Assembly (NCBI RefSeq): GCF_023238625.1
Contig: NZ_CP096670.1
Coordinates: forward strand, 4,367,501 to 4,431,500
DNA: 64,000 nucleotides
Source: Agarivorans sp. TSD2052
GTDB taxonomy: Bacteria; Pseudomonadota; Gammaproteobacteria; Enterobacterales; Celerinatantimonadaceae
Direction of reading: 5' to 3'
Shown: one piece after another, positions 28,061 to 37,597 of the stretch
Layout of the letters: every line of letters begins with the position of its first letter
Numbering within the stretch: position 1 is the first letter of the stretch
Notes under the pieces: generated by a model
What the model was told of the DNA's origin: nothing
The model's input: the letters and a program-made list of their open reading frames with translations, nothing else
The model's database searches: none
Translations under genes and position numbers: made by a program

Positions 28061-30535
28061 TTAGCTGCTACGATATGACTTAACTTGCCACTGCCCTTCG
28101 ACAACAACAATGTCGTAGAACTGAGGCAAGTTAAAGTTTATCACCTCATTACGAGTACCATATTGCTCTCGAGAAGAGGTGTAAAACCGATTAATTCCTT
28201 GCACTAATTCTTCTTTACTCCCTTCAAAATCTTGATACATCTCAATACGGTTGTGTTCATCAACAATATAGATGTTAAAACCAGTATTAAGATTTTCAAA
28301 GAAGTACTGTACCAATCCTTCGCTAGCATGCGCTTCTACAACGTTAGGTACTTTTTTGGTGTTTCCCGCGTTTAACTGCAAAGGCATACGTTGTAGTTTG
28401 TTATTAGAAAGCTGACGATAAAACTCTACGCCATTTTCTAATTTTTTAACCGATACGCCACGGTCTTCAATGAACAAGCCGTATTTGTCTCTACCTAATA
28501 CAATGGTTTTTACAATGCGTTTATCCAAGGGTTGTAAGCGACTCTGAATACTCTCAACTAACAAGGTTTTAAAGTTACTACATATCTGTTCACGCAAGTT
28601 TTCACTGTAGCAAAATACGTCAATGTGCTCGGGAACATTGGCATCACGGTGCATCTTGCCCAATACGGTCGTTAAGGCATCAACCACCGCACTATCGCCC
28701 TTAAAATGTAGGGTTCTAATCTCATTCCAAGTATTGCGGTAGACCAGATCAACTGAGCCCACTAAACAATCAGAGTCTCGACCAAAACTAAATACGTCAG
28801 TAGCAGTAGCATCAAACTCGATCACTTTACCCGCCCATTTAGCGGTAGGATCTTTCTCTAAATTGATGAATACCCCTAAATGGCGTATTTCACAAGGACG
28901 CGTTAAGGCCGTATTACTGGCCGCATCAACATTGACTGGAAAAGCTCGGCGTAAGTCTTCAGCAAACTGTTTTAGCGTCTCAAGATTCAAATCACCTTGG
29001 TGTTTATGCAAACTTAACTGGGTTTGGTCGGTTTTAAGTTGATTAAAGTAGCTCCAGGCCATCAATTTAGAAATATAGCTGGCGTGCTCAAGTGGAGCTT
29101 GTCCGACAATCGATAAACCAGTAAGAGGCTGTTTATATAAGTACCAACCTTCAGCGCAGCTTCGCCCCTTGGGAACATGAATAAAGCTGAGATTTTCCTC
29201 TGATAAATCGGGAGAAATTTGCGGATTAATCAGGGTCACTTTGCCCGGCAAGCTTTCAAAGGCCGCATACAACTTACGTGACAATATGCCGATATCTTCA
29301 GGGTTAATTGACTCACTAATATCGTTACGGCGGGCAAAGCGAATCAAGTTTCGGTAACTTAGCATGAGTGCGTCGAGTAATTCACTGTGCGCTTGGCGAA
29401 CATCTTGTACTTTCCAAGCACGGCGCAGATTAAGGTGCTCAATTTTATGTTGTGGCCAATCCCATTGCTTAACGAGCTTAGCCATGAAGCGCTGTTGCCA
29501 AGTTAACGAGCGCACGTCAACTAAATCACTCGGTAAGGGACTACATTCGCAGTTTTTCAGATAGAAACAGCGCCTAACCAAATCCAAGCGGGCGCTATCT
29601 TTAATTGATTCAAGATACTTGGTTACCTTATCCAACATCAGATAGTAAGCATCATGTTCTAGTGCAAAGGTTTGGTCTTGCTGCATGAGGCGTTTGGCTT
29701 CTACCGCCAATAAACTTGGCCTTGGGTAATCCGCCGAATACGCTTCCATTAGCAATGTTTTTAATACCGCTTTATAGGGCGAGTCGATACCCTTGTAAAG
29801 TTGCCATAAGCCAGAGCCAAAATACTCTTCTGCCGGAATGGTATCTAAGCCACCTAAATCTAACCACTCTTGATGATTAAATACACCTAACTCGAACTGA
29901 TCAGCCACAAAACTCTCATAGCTCTGCTCCAAATTAGTGGGAACGGCAAACCAGACCAACTGTTTACCGGCAAGCGGTAACGCGGTGCGATAAAATTCAT
30001 CCAGCAATAACAGGTGTTGAGCACTGCCACAATTGTCTTTAGACAGCTCGCTGATAGAACCGGTCTTAAATTGGTTTTCTTCAACCATGAAGAAATTAAG
30101 CTCAACCCCTTGGTGGGCGGCCCAAGAAGAAATCTGTGCGCACTTTTCAGTGAGTAAGGCGACGCGTTCCACTGCTAAGTCGGCATTGTGACAAACCCAA
30201 ATATCCAAATCGCTTGATTCAGTTTGCCCCACCGTGGCGGTACTCCCCATAGAGTACAGGCCTAAAATTTCACACTGATTAGGTTGTTCAGGGCTACATA
30301 AGAAGTGTTGCTGTAAATAAATGGCGTGCCGAGCACTAGGCTCAAATTGACAAACACCACTAGGTACTTGCCCTTCAATAAACCCAGGTACGCAAGGATG
30401 CGAATAATGCAGCATCAACGGCAACAGCTCAAATACCTGCTGAACAGCGGCAGGCATGGTCTGCAATGCGAGTTGCTTACGGTGCTGATTTGATCGCGTC
30501 ACCTTCTCTAATAGAGAGGCAATTGTTTCTTGCAA
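28061..30535 (-). CDS. cyaA: Class I adenylate cyclase CyaA
   Basis: Makes cAMP for CRP signalling. 824 residues; the N-terminal nucleotidyltransferase carries GSTATVGQTESSDLDIWV, and the C-terminal half is the regulatory domain. The start codon is TTG at 30535, with AGG ten bases upstream: weak initiation, as in E. coli where cyaA also begins with UUG. The first 40 residues align with the E. coli start, so it is not an annotation artefact. A CRP site lies 60-75 bases upstream. Confidence 0.97.
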   Translation of the reverse strand: MQETIASLLEKVTRSNQHRKQLALQTMPAAVQQVFELLPLMLHYSHPCVPGFIEGQVPSGVCQFEPSARHAIYLQQHFLCSPEQPNQCEILGLYSMGSTATVGQTESSDLDIWVCHNADLAVERVALLTEKCAQISSWAAHQGVELNFFMVEENQFKTGSISELSKDNCGSAQHLLLLDEFYRTALPLAGKQLVWFAVPTNLEQSYESFVADQFELGVFNHQEWLDLGGLDTIPAEEYFGSGLWQLYKGIDSPYKAVLKTLLMEAYSADYPRPSLLAVEAKRLMQQDQTFALEHDAYYLMLDKVTKYLESIKDSARLDLVRRCFYLKNCECSPLPSDLVDVRSLTWQQRFMAKLVKQWDWPQHKIEHLNLRRAWKVQDVRQAHSELLDALMLSYRNLIRFARRNDISESINPEDIGILSRKLYAAFESLPGKVTLINPQISPDLSEENLSFIHVPKGRSCAEGWYLYKQPLTGLSIVGQAPLEHASYISKLMAWSYFNQLKTDQTQLSLHKHQGDLNLETLKQFAEDLRRAFPVNVDAASNTALTRPCEIRHLGVFINLEKDPTAKWAGKVIEFDATATDVFSFGRDSDCLVGSVDLVYRNTWNEIRTLHFKGDSAVVDALTTVLGKMHRDANVPEHIDVFCYSENLREQICSNFKTLLVESIQSRLQPLDKRIVKTIVLGRDKYGLFIEDRGVSVKKLENGVEFYRQLSNNKLQRMPLQLNAGNTKKVPNVVEAHASEGLVQYFFENLNTGFNIYIVDEHNRIEMYQDFEGSKEELVQGINRFYTSSREQYGTRNEVINFNLPQFYDIVVVEGQWQVKSYRSS

Positions 30536-30594
30536 AGTTTTTATTACCTGTGGCTTAGTGGGTTAATATTGACTGAATTTCAGTGATAACAAAA

Positions 30595-30610
30595 TGTGAT
30601 CATCTTAACA
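30595..30610. promoter_or_regulatory. CRP site in the cyaA-hemC divergent region
   Basis: TGTGATCATCTTAACA differs at one position from TGTGA-N6-TCACA. A TATAAT for hemC (30616-30621, + strand) and an overlapping minus-strand TATACT for cyaA (30614-30619) lie beside it. The site is downstream of the cyaA -10, consistent with feedback repression of cyaA as in E. coli. Confidence 0.7.
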
Positions 30611-30636
30611 GTTAGTATAATACCGGTAAATACAAA

Positions 30637-30653
30637 CGCACAATTTTTGTGCG
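30637..30653. repeat. Seven-pair palindrome in the cyaA-hemC gap
   Basis: CGCACAA-TTT-TTGTGCG, a perfect inverted repeat with three-base spacer, 20-40 bases downstream of the hemC -10. It could be a 5' leader hairpin or an operator. Confidence 0.45.
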
Positions 30654-30787
30654 TATATTTAGACTAGTACTAATTGTTGTAACTCAAAGAGATAGTCTTT
30701 ACTCAACCATCCCTGTTAGTAATGCTTGCTTGGGCTAAAAACTATCCAGTGGTACTATTTGTTACCCAAATCAAGAGGTTTATTCCA

Positions 30788-31711
30788 GTGAAGAAAGTGA
30801 GAATCGCAACTCGCAAGAGCCCTTTAGCTATGTGGCAAGCCCACTTTGTTAAATCAGAGTTAGAACGTCACCACCCCAGTTTAACCGTTGAACTTTTAGC
30901 GATGAGTACTCGAGGCGACAAGATTCTAGATACTCCCTTAGCCAAAATTGGTGGTAAAGGACTATTCATTAAGGAGTTAGAGGTGGCCATGCTGGATGGC
31001 TTGGCCGACATTGCGGTGCACTCGATGAAAGATGTACCGATGGAATTTCCGCAAGGTTTGGGCTTGCATTGTATTTGCCAACGAGAAGATCCTCGTGATG
31101 CCTTCGTCAGCAATCACTACGCCACCTTAGATGCATTACCACAAGGGGCGATTGTTGGAACCTCTAGCCTACGTCGTCAATGCCAACTCAAAGCGCAGCG
31201 CCCAGACCTAACCATTAAAGACTTGCGTGGCAATGTGAATACTCGCCTAGCAAAATTAGATGCCGGGGAGTTTGATGCCATCATTCTGGCCAGTGCCGGA
31301 CTGATTCGCTTAGAAATGGCCGAACGGATCAGCGCGTATATCGAGCCCGAGCAAATTTTACCTGCCGGCGGACAAGGCGCTGTAGGTATCGAATGTCGCA
31401 GTGACGATAGCGAATTACTCGCTTTGCTTGCCCCGCTAAATCACCTAGCTACTGCAATGAGAGTGAGTGCTGAACGAGCAATGAACCGTCGTTTAGAGGG
31501 GGGATGTCAGGTGCCTATTGGTTGTTACGCCGAGCTAGAAGGTGAGCAATTATTTGTTCGCGGTTTGGTCGGGGCGATAGATGGCTCTCAAATCATTGAA
31601 AAGCAGCTTCGAGGGGCCTGTAAAGACGCCGAGCAGATCGGTTTAGCCTTAGCTGAAGAACTATTAGAAGCCGGTGCCGCGCCCATCTTACAGGCGGTCT
31701 ACCAAAAATAA
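30788..31711 (+). CDS. hemC: Porphobilinogen deaminase HemC
   Basis: Polymerises four porphobilinogens to hydroxymethylbilane. 307 residues from GTG at 30788, with AAGAGG nine bases upstream; an ATG 22 codons earlier is in frame but not family-like. [38 protein letters not shown] and the dipyrromethane-attachment Cys in GGCQVPIG are present. First gene of hemC-hemD-hemX-hemY. Confidence 0.97.
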   Translation: MKKVRIATRKSPLAMWQAHFVKSELERHHPSLTVELLAMSTRGDKILDTPLAKIGGKGLFIKELEVAMLDGLADIAVHSMKDVPMEFPQGLGLHCICQREDPRDAFVSNHYATLDALPQGAIVGTSSLRRQCQLKAQRPDLTIKDLRGNVNTRLAKLDAGEFDAIILASAGLIRLEMAERISAYIEPEQILPAGGQGAVGIECRSDDSELLALLAPLNHLATAMRVSAERAMNRRLEGGCQVPIGCYAELEGEQLFVRGLVGAIDGSQIIEKQLRGACKDAEQIGLALAEELLEAGAAPILQAVYQK

Positions 31712-31720
31712 GGATGCCTA

Positions 31721-32488
31721 GTGCAAGTACTTGTTACTCGACCTAAGCCGCACAACCAACAATGTGTCAAAACGCTTCAAGCTTTTGGCTACTCGGCTGT
31801 TGCGGCTCCTATGGTAGATATTAAAGCCAGCCAACAACTGGCTCAATTAAACACGATACTTGCAGCTGACAGTACTGTCGACTTAGTCATTGCGGTCAGC
31901 CAATATGCGGTTGAGTCCTGCCAACAGTTTGTCCAACAACAGCGACTAAATTGGCCAAGCTCATTACAATATTTAGCGGTTGGAAAAGCCACCGCTGAAT
32001 GTTGGCAACAATATGGCGTTAAGGCCTTAGTTCCTGCACGACAAGATAGTGAAGGTATGTTGCAACTGATTGACCAACAATTGCAGGGGGTGACTCGAGC
32101 CACTATCTTACGTGGACAACAAGGTCGCGAATGGCTAGCGCAAAAACTACAAGCCAAAGGCATAGAGGTGAGCTATGTTACTTGTTACCAAAGAAATTTA
32201 ATTAGTTACTCAGAGCAACAACTTGAACATTGGCGCTCACAGATCAACACTATAATTGCTACTAGTGGTGAAATTTTGAAACACCTTACTACCCTTACTA
32301 GTACACCAATGCAACGAGCTTGGCTTAAAGGCGTTACTTTATTGGTGCCAAGTCAGCGTTTGCTTGAATACGCGAAGAGTTTGGGTTTTGTGCACATTGT
32401 ATTGTGCGAAGGCGCATCAGATATGGCTTTTATTAACGCATTAGCGCAGATATCGTCATCGGCAAGGAATAAAAATGACCAAAGATAA
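31721..32488 (+). CDS. hemD: Uroporphyrinogen-III synthase HemD
   Basis: Cyclises hydroxymethylbilane to uroporphyrinogen III. 255 residues, GTG start with AAGGA seven bases upstream. HemD sequences are divergent; VLVTRPKPHN at the start, the ILRGQQGREWLAQKL segment and IIATSGEIL support the call, as does position between hemC and hemX. Overlaps hemX by 14 bases. Confidence 0.93.
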   Translation: MQVLVTRPKPHNQQCVKTLQAFGYSAVAAPMVDIKASQQLAQLNTILAADSTVDLVIAVSQYAVESCQQFVQQQRLNWPSSLQYLAVGKATAECWQQYGVKALVPARQDSEGMLQLIDQQLQGVTRATILRGQQGREWLAQKLQAKGIEVSYVTCYQRNLISYSEQQLEHWRSQINTIIATSGEILKHLTTLTSTPMQRAWLKGVTLLVPSQRLLEYAKSLGFVHIVLCEGASDMAFINALAQISSSARNKNDQR

Positions 32489-33635
32489 ACAATCAGATAG
32501 CCAAACCAAGGCTACTCCCTCTAATGATTCAACGGCCACTAATACCCATGCCGCAGCGCCTGAGCTAGCGTCCCCTGCAACATCGAACGACTCAGGAGAC
32601 AAAACAGCTAAACTACTGGCGATTATTGCGATTATTCTTAGTATTGCAATGGCCATAGGCTTATATTGGCATGGCCATCAGTTCCGCGAGCACTCAGAGA
32701 CCCAAATTCAGCTAATGAAAACCAGCCTAGCGGCCAAAGAGCAAAATTTAATTAGTGGTGTGAGTTCAAATAAAAGCCAGCTCAGTAATATCGATGACAA
32801 ACTGGCAGAGCAGCAACAAGCCTACGTTGCTTTGCAAGCTCAGTTAGCATTAACCGAGCAAAACCGCAAAACCATTGAGCGCCAATTAGCACTGCTGAAT
32901 ATTAAAGATGCTAATCATTGGCGACTCAATGAAGCCAACTACTTACTAAAGTTAGCCGCACACAAGTTATGGCTAGAACAGGATCCCGCCACAGCCATCG
33001 CTCTGTTGTTAGAAGCCGATAGCAGTATTAACAACGCCGATGACCCTCATCTGTTGCCGCTTCGTCGTGCCATAAATAACGATATTCAATTGCTAAAAGC
33101 GATACCTTTGGTCGATAAAGATGGTATTGCCTTTCAGTTAGAGAGCATTTTGCATCAAGCCGAAAACCTCCAGCTAGCAGAAATTGAACTGCCAGAAGCC
33201 GTACAACAGCAGAATAATGAACTCAGTGCCGACAGTGCCGATTGGCAGGAAAATTTAAGTAAAAGCTGGCGCAAGTTTAGTGAAAACTTCATTACCGTGC
33301 GTCGCCGTGACGGCCAAGTTGAAGCCTTAATAGAACCTCAGCATGCTTGGTACTTAAAAGAGAACCTAAAGCTACAACTACAACAAGCCGAACAAGCGCT
33401 ATTTCGTTCCCACGGGGAGCTCTTCAAAGCTAAGCTGCAACGCGCTGAACTTTGGGTGACGGATTTTTTCATTCAAAACAGTCAAGCTCAAGCGATGATT
33501 GCAGATTTGCAGCAACTGCAGCAACTGAACATTGTCGATAAGTTACCGGAACAACTCTCTAGCTTAAGCGCAGCCGAGCAAGCCATTAAAGATCGCCAAC
33601 AACGGCTATTACCTTCTTTAGGGGAGGGCGAGTAA
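32475..33635 (+). CDS. hemX: HemX, membrane-anchored operon protein
   Basis: 386 residues: low-complexity Ser/Thr/Ala/Asp-rich N-terminus, one transmembrane helix near 53-72 (LLAIIAIILSIAMAIGLYW), then a long Gln/Leu/Glu-rich coiled coil and the HemX core (HWRLNEANYLLKLAAHKLWLEQD, LRRAINNDIQLL, FITVRRRD). Historically listed as a uroporphyrinogen methyltransferase, but the sequence has no methyltransferase motif. Role with HemY unknown. Confidence 0.93.
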   Translation: MTKDKQSDSQTKATPSNDSTATNTHAAAPELASPATSNDSGDKTAKLLAIIAIILSIAMAIGLYWHGHQFREHSETQIQLMKTSLAAKEQNLISGVSSNKSQLSNIDDKLAEQQQAYVALQAQLALTEQNRKTIERQLALLNIKDANHWRLNEANYLLKLAAHKLWLEQDPATAIALLLEADSSINNADDPHLLPLRRAINNDIQLLKAIPLVDKDGIAFQLESILHQAENLQLAEIELPEAVQQQNNELSADSADWQENLSKSWRKFSENFITVRRRDGQVEALIEPQHAWYLKENLKLQLQQAEQALFRSHGELFKAKLQRAELWVTDFFIQNSQAQAMIADLQQLQQLNIVDKLPEQLSSLSAAEQAIKDRQQRLLPSLGEGE

Positions 33636-34804
33636 TGTTTAAAATACTTATCCTGCTAGTGTGCATTGCCATTGGCTTATCCCTCGGCCCGCAACTCGCG
33701 GGAAATAAAGGATACGTACTGATTGCCTTTGACAATTACACCATCGAAATGTCGGTAACCAGTGCTATTTTCCTCAGTTTTATCTGTTTCTGTGTGTTGC
33801 TACTTAGTTTATGGTTGGCTCGATGGTTATGGCTAAGTGTCTCTCGCAGCGGCAACTGGTGGGGCCAACGACGCAAACAAAAAGCCATTAGTAACACCCA
33901 ACAAGGCATGCTGGCGATGATGAGAGGTGATTATCAAAACGCAGAAAAATTAGTCAGTAAAGGGGCCAGTTTTAGTGATGCTCCTGCATTAAACTATTTA
34001 GCCGCCGCCGAGGCAGCTCAGGAGCAAGGCCAAGATAAGAAGCGCGACCAATATTTGGAGCAAGCCAATAAAACATCAAACAATGAGTCGGCAGTACTGA
34101 TTACGCAAGCTCGCCTGCAAATCAAGCAGCAAAACTTCCAAGCTGCGCTGAACAGTATCGAGCAATTACCACATGAAAGTATCAAGCAAGCGCCAGTAAA
34201 ACGTATGCTGTTACAAATATTGCCCCAATTATCGCTTTGGCAACGCTATATTGACTTGTTACCGCTTGCCGCCAAGGCAGAATTGATTGACGCGGCCCAC
34301 TATCACAGCGAGCTATCAACCAGCTATCAAGCATTATTCTTGCAGCTGGCTAATAGCAGGGGCTCAGAGGCCGTCGCTGAGCACTGGAATACCATGCCAC
34401 GCAAGCAGAAAAAATCGATGACCATTGCGGCTGCCGCATGCCAAGCCTTAATTACCTCTGGTGATAACACAGCTGCGTATCAATTACTCGGTGATTTACT
34501 GAATAAACACGCCGATAAAGAACTACTAGCAGTGGCTGCAGAATTACATTTAGCTGATCCTCATCCGCTACAACAGCAACTCAGCGGCTTGCTTCGTAAA
34601 CACCCTAATAATACAGCGCTATTAAACCTTATTGCTCAGTTACATATGCAACAACAACAATGGCAAGAAGCGAAAAAATACTATGAAGAGAGTATGCAAA
34701 TAGCAGCCACTAGCGAGTGTTATAAAGGCTTAGCTGAAACCTGTCGCCAATTAGACGATCCTGAACAGGCAATTCATTACTACCGCCAAGCGTTGGCCAT
34801 TTAG
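33635..34804 (+). CDS. hemY: HemY, TPR membrane protein of the hem operon
   Basis: 389 residues with two N-terminal membrane helices separated by GYVLIAFDNYTIEMS, the HemY_N domain, then a TPR-rich region ending in a clear repeat (YKGLAETCRQLDDPEQAIHYYRQAL). Start overlaps the hemX stop (TAATG). This HemY is unrelated to the Bacillus protoporphyrinogen oxidase of the same name. Role in haem export or assembly is unproven. Confidence 0.94.
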   Translation: MFKILILLVCIAIGLSLGPQLAGNKGYVLIAFDNYTIEMSVTSAIFLSFICFCVLLLSLWLARWLWLSVSRSGNWWGQRRKQKAISNTQQGMLAMMRGDYQNAEKLVSKGASFSDAPALNYLAAAEAAQEQGQDKKRDQYLEQANKTSNNESAVLITQARLQIKQQNFQAALNSIEQLPHESIKQAPVKRMLLQILPQLSLWQRYIDLLPLAAKAELIDAAHYHSELSTSYQALFLQLANSRGSEAVAEHWNTMPRKQKKSMTIAAAACQALITSGDNTAAYQLLGDLLNKHADKELLAVAAELHLADPHPLQQQLSGLLRKHPNNTALLNLIAQLHMQQQQWQEAKKYYEESMQIAATSECYKGLAETCRQLDDPEQAIHYYRQALAI

Positions 34805-34851
34805 CAAGGGCTTAGCGAGACGACGTAAAGGTGTGGCAAAGATAAAAAAGC

Positions 34852-34879
34852 AAAATGGCGAGCTAAGCTCGCCATTTTT
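34852..34879. terminator. Bidirectional terminator between hemY and fre
   Basis: AAAATGGCGAGC / GCTCGCCATTTT stem with loop TAA, T run on + and A run on the left giving U run on -. It closes the hemCDXY operon and could also stop leftward fre transcription. Confidence 0.85.
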
Positions 34880-34983
34880 ATACCCGCGAAGGTGCAGTAA
34901 TGAGTGATTCAAATTACAACATTCACAGCACTATTCGCCTCTATTTTCGCCCTTACAATACTGAGCGAATAAGTGGCAAAGTA

Positions 34984-35679
34984 TTAGATGAACTCGTAAG
35001 CATCACCATGTAATTGGTCTAAGGGTAAACCTTGCTGAGTAAAAGCAGTACGCGCTACATCGGCCATCTCAAAACGACCAGCAATATAAACCTCTAAGCC
35101 ACTCATATCGGCAAAGTCTTCTAATACCGCTTCATGTACTAAACCTTTTTTCCCTGTCCACTGTGGCATAGCTTGTTCAAGCACAGGAACAAAAGTGACT
35201 TGATCAAGTTCAGCCCATTGATAGGCAAGTTCGTGTAAGTACAGGCCGCCTAAATTACGGCCACCCCAATACAAATAGATCTCGCGATCTTGTTCGCTAT
35301 CCACAATATGTTCAACGATAGACTTAGCGTAAGAAAAGCCGGTTCCACCAACCATAATTAGGATCGGCCGTTGGCTTGATTCATCAAAACCCGCATGACC
35401 AAAAGGCATTTCCACCTCAATTTCACCGCTAATTTTTAACTTGTCGATGACTTGGCGGGCATAAGGGTTGCCTTCAGGGGCGCCAATATGTAATTCGTAA
35501 ACCCCCGCCTGCTCTGGCGAACTGGCCAGAGAAAATGGTCGTTTATCATCTTCAGCCATTACTATCTGTAGATACTGGCCCGCCACAAATCCTTGTGGCT
35601 CAGATGGCTCTAATTCTACATTAAAAATGTCATCCAAGATCGGCGAGACCGATGCAACCTTGCAACTAATGCGCTTCAT
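34984..35679 (-). CDS. fre: NAD(P)H-flavin reductase Fre
   Basis: Reduces free riboflavin, FMN and FAD with NAD(P)H. 231 residues; flavin-binding RPFSLASSP, NAD-binding MVGGTGFSYAKSIVEH and C-terminal EVYIAGRFEMADVARTAF. It lacks its own iron-sulphur domain, but a separate 2Fe-2S ferredoxin gene ends four bases upstream and its AAGGGTG stop context supplies the ribosome-binding site. The ubiD-fre linkage is as in E. coli and Vibrio. Confidence 0.95.
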   Translation of the reverse strand: MKRISCKVASVSPILDDIFNVELEPSEPQGFVAGQYLQIVMAEDDKRPFSLASSPEQAGVYELHIGAPEGNPYARQVIDKLKISGEIEVEMPFGHAGFDESSQRPILIMVGGTGFSYAKSIVEHIVDSEQDREIYLYWGGRNLGGLYLHELAYQWAELDQVTFVPVLEQAMPQWTGKKGLVHEAVLEDFADMSGLEVYIAGRFEMADVARTAFTQQGLPLDQLHGDAYEFI

Positions 35680-35683
35680 ACTT

Positions 35684-35956
35684 TCACCCTTCTAAACTGA
35701 TATAGAGATCTGTTTCTGCACTCGCTAAGCAGCCCGCAAACCATCCTTGGGTTTGCTCGGCTTCGCTTAGCATTGGCGCCATTCCATGGTAACTCACTGT
35801 GCCTGATATACATCGGGCTAAGCAGCTTAAGCAAGCACCTTGACCACATCTATATGGCCATTTTACTCCCTGCCTTGTCGCTGCATTTAGGAGTGTTTCT
35901 TGCGGTTCAACCCAGAAAACGGTTTGCCCCATTTCGACTTTATAGCTCTTTGCCAC
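35684..35956 (-). CDS. Plant-type 2Fe-2S ferredoxin between ubiD and fre
   Basis: 90 residues from GTG at 35956, which overlaps the ubiD TAG stop (TAGTG). Cluster cysteines are in RCGQGACLSCLARC and a distal FAGCLAS, giving C-x4-C-x2-C-x(~30)-C. The domain matches the ferredoxin part of phenol-hydroxylase or AscD-type reductases, whose FAD/NAD part resembles Fre. So Fre and this protein could together be a split electron-transfer chain. Electron acceptor unknown. Confidence 0.9.
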   Translation of the reverse strand: MAKSYKVEMGQTVFWVEPQETLLNAATRQGVKWPYRCGQGACLSCLARCISGTVSYHGMAPMLSEAEQTQGWFAGCLASAETDLYISLEG

Positions 35957-37422
35957 TAGTCTATGCCTAATTGCTGCCAAATACTATCCACTCTCTGCTT
36001 CACTTCTGGAGCCATTTCAATCACTTCCCCCCACTCTCGATTAGTTTCACCGGGCCATTTATTGGTCGCATCGAGACCCATTTTTGAACCCAAGCCAGAC
36101 ACCGGCGAGGCAAAATCTAAATAATCAATGGGAGTATGGTCTATTAACGTAGTATCTCGGCTAGGATCCATACGTGTGGTGATAGCCCATATTACATCCT
36201 GCCAAGAACGCGCGTTGATATCATCATCACAAACAATAACAAACTTGGTATACATAAACTGGCGTAGATATGACCAAACCCCAAGCATTACCCGCTTAGC
36301 ATGACCAGGGTATTGTTTCTTAATCGTTATCACCGCCATCCGATAAGAACACCCTTCGGGTGGCAAATAAAAATCAACAATTTCTGGAAACTGCTTTTGT
36401 AGAATTGGAACAAATACTTCATTTAAGGCAACGCCTAATACAGCGGGCTCGTCGGGCGGCCGCCCCGTATAAGTACTATGGTAAATAGGGTCTTTTCGCA
36501 TCGTCATATGGGTAATCGTAAACACCGGAAATTCGTCTACTTCGTTATAATAGCCGGTGTGATCACCGTAAGGGCCCTCGGGCGCATTTTCATTCGGCTC
36601 CAAATATCCCTCAAGCACTATTTCAGCACTCGCTGGTACTTCCAAATCATTACTAATACACTGCACGGTTTCGGTTCTTCCGCCCCGTAATAAGCCGGCA
36701 AAGGCGTATTCTGATAAGGTATCAGGGACCGGAGTTACCGCCCCCAAAATAGTGGCAGGATCAGCGCCCAAAGCAACCGCTACAGGGTAGGGTTTACCAG
36801 GGTTAAGTTCTTGAAACTCTCGAAAATCAATAGCTCCACCACGGTGTGACAACCAACGCATGATAAGTTTGTTTTTAGCCAACTTTTGCTGTCGATAGAT
36901 ACCCAAGTTTTGGCGTTTCTTATAGGGGCCCCGAGTAATAGTCAGCCCCCAGGTAACCAGTGGTGCAACGTCTCCAGGCCAGCAGTGTTGAATAGGCAAT
37001 TTGTCTAAATCAACCTCCTCGCCACTCCATACAATTTCCTGGCATGGCGCCGAACGCAGCTTTTTAGTGGGCATATTAAGAACTTGTTTGAATATAGGCA
37101 GTTTTTCCCACAGTTCTTTCAAACCTTTTGGTGGCTCAGGCTCTTTTAGGTAAGACAGCCAAGTACCCACCTCGCGCAAGGCTGATACAGAGTCTTGCCC
37201 CATCCCTAAAGCCACGCGTTCTGGAGTGCCAAAAAGATTGCCCAACACCGGCATGCTGTGACCTTTAACATTTTCGAACAATAAAGCAGGGCCACCCGCT
37301 TTTAAAGTTCGATCGCATATTTCGGTCATTTCTAACTCGGTAGACACTTCAACGGTAATACGTTTTAGCTCTCCGCGCTTCTCCAGCAAGCCAATAAAGT
37401 CTCTTAAATCTTTATATTTCAT
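35956..37422 (-). CDS. ubiD: 4-hydroxy-3-polyprenylbenzoate decarboxylase UbiD
   Basis: Decarboxylates the polyprenyl-hydroxybenzoate intermediate in ubiquinone synthesis using prenylated FMN from UbiX. 488 residues. Start [22 protein letters not shown]; catalytic-loop block [19 protein letters not shown]; tail [18 protein letters not shown]. It heads the ubiD-ferredoxin-fre operon. Confidence 0.97.
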   Translation of the reverse strand: MKYKDLRDFIGLLEKRGELKRITVEVSTELEMTEICDRTLKAGGPALLFENVKGHSMPVLGNLFGTPERVALGMGQDSVSALREVGTWLSYLKEPEPPKGLKELWEKLPIFKQVLNMPTKKLRSAPCQEIVWSGEEVDLDKLPIQHCWPGDVAPLVTWGLTITRGPYKKRQNLGIYRQQKLAKNKLIMRWLSHRGGAIDFREFQELNPGKPYPVAVALGADPATILGAVTPVPDTLSEYAFAGLLRGGRTETVQCISNDLEVPASAEIVLEGYLEPNENAPEGPYGDHTGYYNEVDEFPVFTITHMTMRKDPIYHSTYTGRPPDEPAVLGVALNEVFVPILQKQFPEIVDFYLPPEGCSYRMAVITIKKQYPGHAKRVMLGVWSYLRQFMYTKFVIVCDDDINARSWQDVIWAITTRMDPSRDTTLIDHTPIDYLDFASPVSGLGSKMGLDATNKWPGETNREWGEVIEMAPEVKQRVDSIWQQLGID

Positions 37423-37452
37423 TACATTAACCCAAGGTCGATTGGTCTTTCT

Positions 37453-37469
37453 TTCACCGCTGCGGTGAA
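37453..37469. promoter_or_regulatory. Palindrome upstream of ubiD
   Basis: TTCACCG-CTG-CGGTGAA, perfect seven-base arms, 31-47 bases before the ubiD ATG. Operator or leader hairpin; no regulator assigned. Confidence 0.35.
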
Positions 37470-37597
37470 GTCATTAATAGCTTTTAAACAAGACGAAAAT
37501 GAAAAATATGCTTATTCTACATCAATATAGAACAACGCTGCAGACTAACCAAGGGTTCACTAAGCCTAATGAATAGCGCCTATGCGGTGCCTTTAGA

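Noticed and set aside
34900-35013. 37-codon plus-strand frame (MSDSNYNIHSTIRLYF...) after hemY
   Set aside because: It overlaps the opposite 3' end of fre, has only a weak GGTG site and matches nothing I know.
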